Shown: positions 6,224 to 8,765 of the stretch, in pieces
Numbering within the stretch: the stretch's first letter is position 1
Layout: every line of letters begins with the position of its first letter
Assembly: GCA_002380945.1 (NCBI GenBank)
Contig: DFWO01000029.1
Coordinates: 1-8,765, forward strand
Length of the DNA: 8,765 nucleotides
Origin: Methylococcaceae bacterium UBA4132
Lineage (GTDB): Bacteria; Pseudomonadota; Gammaproteobacteria; Methylococcales; Methylomonadaceae
Reading direction: 5' to 3'
Made by a program: the position numbers and the translations under genes
The notes under the pieces: generated by a model
Databases searched by the model: none
What the model was told of the DNA's origin: nothing
What the model saw: only the letters and a program-made list of their open reading frames with translations

Positions 6224-6254
6224 GTAGGTTGGGCTGGCAACAGCCAACCCAACA
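6224..6254 (+). repeat. Single GTAG-type REP palindrome
   Basis: The sequence opens with GTAGGTTGGG and closes with CCCAACA, the same ends as the REP copies at 5675-5753. GGCTG pairs with CAGCC around a GCAA tetraloop. After a one-base bulge the stem continues GGTT/AACC. The bulged hairpin behind a GTAG foot is typical of REPs. It lies directly upstream of the ribosome binding site of the PD-(D/E)XK gene on the minus strand. Confidence 0.75.
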
Positions 6255-6272
6255 AAACCAGCAAACAGGTCA

Positions 6273-6293
6273 GGTTGCCAAACAGCGGCAACC
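6273..6293 (-). terminator. Hairpin after the glucan synthase gene
   Basis: GGTTGCC (6273-6279) and GGCAACC (6287-6293) form a perfect 7-base stem with a 7-base loop, 10 bases after the GH17-GT2 stop codon on the minus strand. The sequence that follows is only mildly T-rich, so termination would be weak. It may instead be a worn REP copy, since its core GGTTGCC...GGCAACCCA resembles the neighbouring repeat. Confidence 0.4.
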
Positions 6294-6303
6294 CATCTCA
6301 CAA

Positions 6304-8765
6304 TTACAAATCATCCAACTCCTCAGCATTCAACTTGCCTTGTTTGGTGTAATTCGGTGCAACACTGATTAATAGCGTAACTAAGGTAGCAATGTATGGC
6401 ACGATTTGAACGGATAAAATAGCTATCCACAGTTTACCGCTTAAGTTGTCAAAATGTTCGACATTACTCATGCTCCAAATGGCATAACCCAGCAATATAA
6501 TCATCAGTATTTCTTGTTGTATGCTTCTTAAACCTGAAAATAACGGTCCTTGTTTTTCATATTTAGGGGTACGCATAAACGGTTTACCTGAAGTGAACAA
6601 GCCTTGTATTGTACCTTGGGCAACGGTATGGGTTAATGCAAGCCCTGCCAATGCTGCACCTAATGATTCTAAAATAGAACACGGTACACGCGCTTGATAG
6701 AGCCACAAGCCGCGCAAAATTTTAAAGCTGAATAAGCCAATCGTCGGCATTAAAAATACATTGGACGGCAGTTCACTATGAATAGGATCATAGAGAATCA
6801 CGGCGGTTAAAATCAAACTGGCGGTGGTGAATAATAATGCTAAGGCATCAGAAAACCACGGTAGCCAACCTGCAATAAAATAGTAGCGTTGCGCGGCTGT
6901 TAAAGGTGATTTTTTGGTCGGTAAGAAGCTACGCCAATGCCCTTTGATGATTTGCATCGCGCCATACACCCAACGGAAACGTTGCGTCATGAAGCCAGAA
7001 AAGGTGTCAGGCATTAAACCTTTACCAAACGAGTCTTTGACATACACTGAGTCATAACCCGCTTCATACAAGCGTAAACCTAGTTCACTGTCTTCACAAA
7101 TACACCATTCTGCCCAGTTGCCCACTTCCAATAACGCAGATTTGCGAATCATGGTCATAGTGCCGTGCTGAATAATGGCATTGTATTCGTTGCGTTGTAC
7201 CATACCGATATTAAAAAAGCCTGCGTATTCCCAATAACAAATATTTTTGAAAGTACTTTGGCTACGGTCGCGGTAATCTTGTGGCGATTGAATAAAGCCG
7301 ACATTTTCATTATCAAAATACGGCACCATACATTTCAACCAATCGGGTGACAGGACGTAATCACTGTCGATAACGGCAATAATTTCCGCGTCGCTATCGG
7401 TTTGTTCTAGCGCGTGATTAATCGCACCTGCTTTGAAACCAGGCCAGTTTTCTAAATGGAAGAAACGGAACATCGGCCCTAGGCGTTCGCAATCGGCTTT
7501 GACAGGTTCCCATACGGCTGGGTCTTTGGTGTTGTTATCCATCACCAAGACTTCTAAGTTGGGATAATCGACTTTTGCCAGTGCTTCTAAGGTTTTACGC
7601 ACCATCATCGGCGGTTCATTATGAATCGGTAGATGCAGCGAGACTTTAGGATATTTAAATGTTTCGGTCGGCGTGAGCGGTTGAAAGGTACGGGCAGTTT
7701 TTTTGTGCCAAATCACTTCGGCAATTTCCAAGCTTTCGATGAGCAAAATTACTACCGCCATCACTTGCATCAATATCATCAAGCCCCAAAAGAAAATGCT
7801 TAAGTTGGTTTGATATTGATGCGCACCGATGGAAGCCGACCAAAAAATCACCGAAACAGCTAAGTTAGCAATTAAGCCAAAAAATAACACGCCAGGTAAT
7901 TTGAGTGTACTGCGGGTAAACAAAAACAAAGCCATCAGCACTAAACTGAAACCAGCGGCGGCTGTCGCCCAGTTTTCCCAATCAGGCATAGCAACGACAT
8001 CACCATCCATCGGGTATTTGGGTTGACGATCCGCATTAAAAATACCCCAATAGGCTCCAACTGAGCCTTCGATGGATTTTTTCCACGGTTGATCGAAAGC
8101 TTCAACGATATAGTAGTTGAGCTTGTCTTTGTCTTTTAAACCTTGGTTATATTCATCAACGCGATTTAAAAACTCACGCAAAAATTTTGCCTGATTAGCA
8201 CGCGAGGCGGTCGCGTGTTTAAACGGTTGACCATCGGATGGCCAGCCAGTTTCTGTCAGAATGACAGGTTTGCCTTTTGCCAGTTCTTTAATTTTTGCAT
8301 ATCGCTCAAAGACATAATCAACGGCGTGTTTAATCGGAATGCCTTCCCAATAAGGTAAAATGTGAACACCGACAAGATCGACTTCATCAATTAAATCTGG
8401 ATTTTTTTCCCATATATCCCATGTTTCAGAGGTACCGACAGGTCGCCATTGGCGTTTTTTTACATCACGGATATATTCAATCAGTTTTTCTTTGGTGACA
8501 TTTTTAGTCGTACAGTTTTGTTTACCTTCTGCATCGGTCGTACAGTCTTCTTGGGTGATTTCACCACGCAATAAGGTTTCGTTACCGACCATGACACGCA
8601 GAATATTTTTATGATCTTGACGAGCAATTTCGACTAATTTGTCAATTTCTTGTTTATTCTTGTCTAGGTCTCCGCCAATCCATGCCCCTAAGGTGATGTT
8701 GAGATCATGTTTGTCGGCTAAGTCTGTTATAACATCTTGACCTTTCAGCATACTGTAAGTACGAA
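6304..8765 (-). CDS. GH17-GT2 beta-(1,3)-glucan synthase/transglucosylase, N-terminal partial
   Basis: The frame is still open at the right edge. The Met codon at 8749-8751 is internal, because it follows R-T-Y-S of the GH17 core (RTYS...LGAW), so the true start is outside the window. Numbering from that Met (815 residues): the GH17 domain covers about 1-250, with acid Glu58 in VGNET and nucleophile Glu167 in LTETGWPS. Three membrane helices follow (about 260-342). The GT2 domain (about 365-600) has DSD at 462-464, CED at 552-554 and QRFRW at 590-594. Several C-terminal helices run from about 620 to 797. Three helices between the domains place GH17 in the periplasm and GT2 in the cytosol. This is the architecture of Pseudomonas NdvB-type proteins (about 860 residues) that make and remodel periplasmic beta-glucans. 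The symbol is left blank because the unrelated rhizobial cyclic glucan synthase shares the name. The GH17 domain has an unusual two-cysteine insertion at about 67-84. Confidence 0.93.
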   Translation of the reverse strand, partial: RTYSMLKGQDVITDLADKHDLNITLGAWIGGDLDKNKQEIDKLVEIARQDHKNILRVMVGNETLLRGEITQEDCTTDAEGKQNCTTKNVTKEKLIEYIRDVKKRQWRPVGTSETWDIWEKNPDLIDEVDLVGVHILPYWEGIPIKHAVDYVFERYAKIKELAKGKPVILTETGWPSDGQPFKHATASRANQAKFLREFLNRVDEYNQGLKDKDKLNYYIVEAFDQPWKKSIEGSVGAYWGIFNADRQPKYPMDGDVVAMPDWENWATAAAGFSLVLMALFLFTRSTLKLPGVLFFGLIANLAVSVIFWSASIGAHQYQTNLSIFFWGLMILMQVMAVVILLIESLEIAEVIWHKKTARTFQPLTPTETFKYPKVSLHLPIHNEPPMMVRKTLEALAKVDYPNLEVLVMDNNTKDPAVWEPVKADCERLGPMFRFFHLENWPGFKAGAINHALEQTDSDAEIIAVIDSDYVLSPDWLKCMVPYFDNENVGFIQSPQDYRDRSQSTFKNICYWEYAGFFNIGMVQRNEYNAIIQHGTMTMIRKSALLEVGNWAEWCICEDSELGLRLYEAGYDSVYVKDSFGKGLMPDTFSGFMTQRFRWVYGAMQIIKGHWRSFLPTKKSPLTAAQRYYFIAGWLPWFSDALALLFTTASLILTAVILYDPIHSELPSNVFLMPTIGLFSFKILRGLWLYQARVPCSILESLGAALAGLALTHTVAQGTIQGLFTSGKPFMRTPKYEKQGPLFSGLRSIQQEILMIILLGYAIWSMSNVEHFDNLSGKLWIAILSVQIVPYIATLVTLLISVAPNYTKQGKLNAEELDDL

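Noticed and set aside
6209..6301. Upstream ATG at 6301 for the PD-(D/E)XK gene
   Set aside because: The 31 added residues come from a REP palindrome and a hairpin. The GAGGAA site supports the ATG at 6208.
1..8765. CRISPR arrays, tRNA or rRNA genes
   Set aside because: No regularly spaced direct repeats and no tRNA-like cloverleaf or rRNA sequence was seen on either strand; the repeats found are palindromic REP-type elements.

Overview
The window looks like a chromosomal segment of a gammaproteobacterium of moderate-to-low GC. The AT-rich gaps, the codon use, a class I fumarase, a GH17-GT2 glucan synthase and GTAG-headed palindromic repeats would fit a Thiotrichales-type (Beggiatoa-like) or related sulfur- or methane-oxidising lineage. 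This taxonomic guess comes from pattern memory, not from a search.

Layout, left to right. (1) 2-1027 (+): a DCC/DUF393 thiol-disulfide oxidoreductase-like protein whose first few residues lie outside the window, with an unusual C-terminal membrane-associated extension. (2) 1148-1261 (+): a 37-residue lipoprotein with its own likely promoter and a strong bidirectional terminator (1275-1304). (3) 1373-4096: a complete AmmeMemoRadiSam system. The radical SAM gene amrS runs leftward. The MEMO-family gene amrB and the AMMECR1-family gene amrA run rightward and overlap by 23 bases. The 314-base divergent gap between the two arms holds a 103-base inverted-repeat element. (4) 4108-4136: a long palindrome between convergent amrA and the fumarase gene. 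(5) 4146-5663 (-): class I iron-sulfur fumarate hydratase of the TCA cycle. (6) 5675-6254: a small PD-(D/E)XK-like protein gene (-) bracketed by GTAG-type REP palindromes. One REP is a single copy; the other two form an inverted pair (BIME-like) that ends 11 bases from the fumarase start codon. (7) 6304-8765 (-): most of a GH17-GT2 beta-glucan synthase, cut by the right edge before its N-terminus.

The genes do not form one pathway. The coherent unit of unknown biochemistry is amrS/amrB/amrA: two metal- or cysteine-bearing proteins plus a radical SAM enzyme, conserved together across bacteria and archaea, with paralogues of two parts (MEMO1, AMMECR1) in humans. Fumarase is housekeeping, the glucan synthase is envelope/periplasmic glucan metabolism, and the PD-(D/E)XK gene with its repeats looks like a later insertion between them. 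No tRNA, rRNA, CRISPR array or intact transposase gene was seen.
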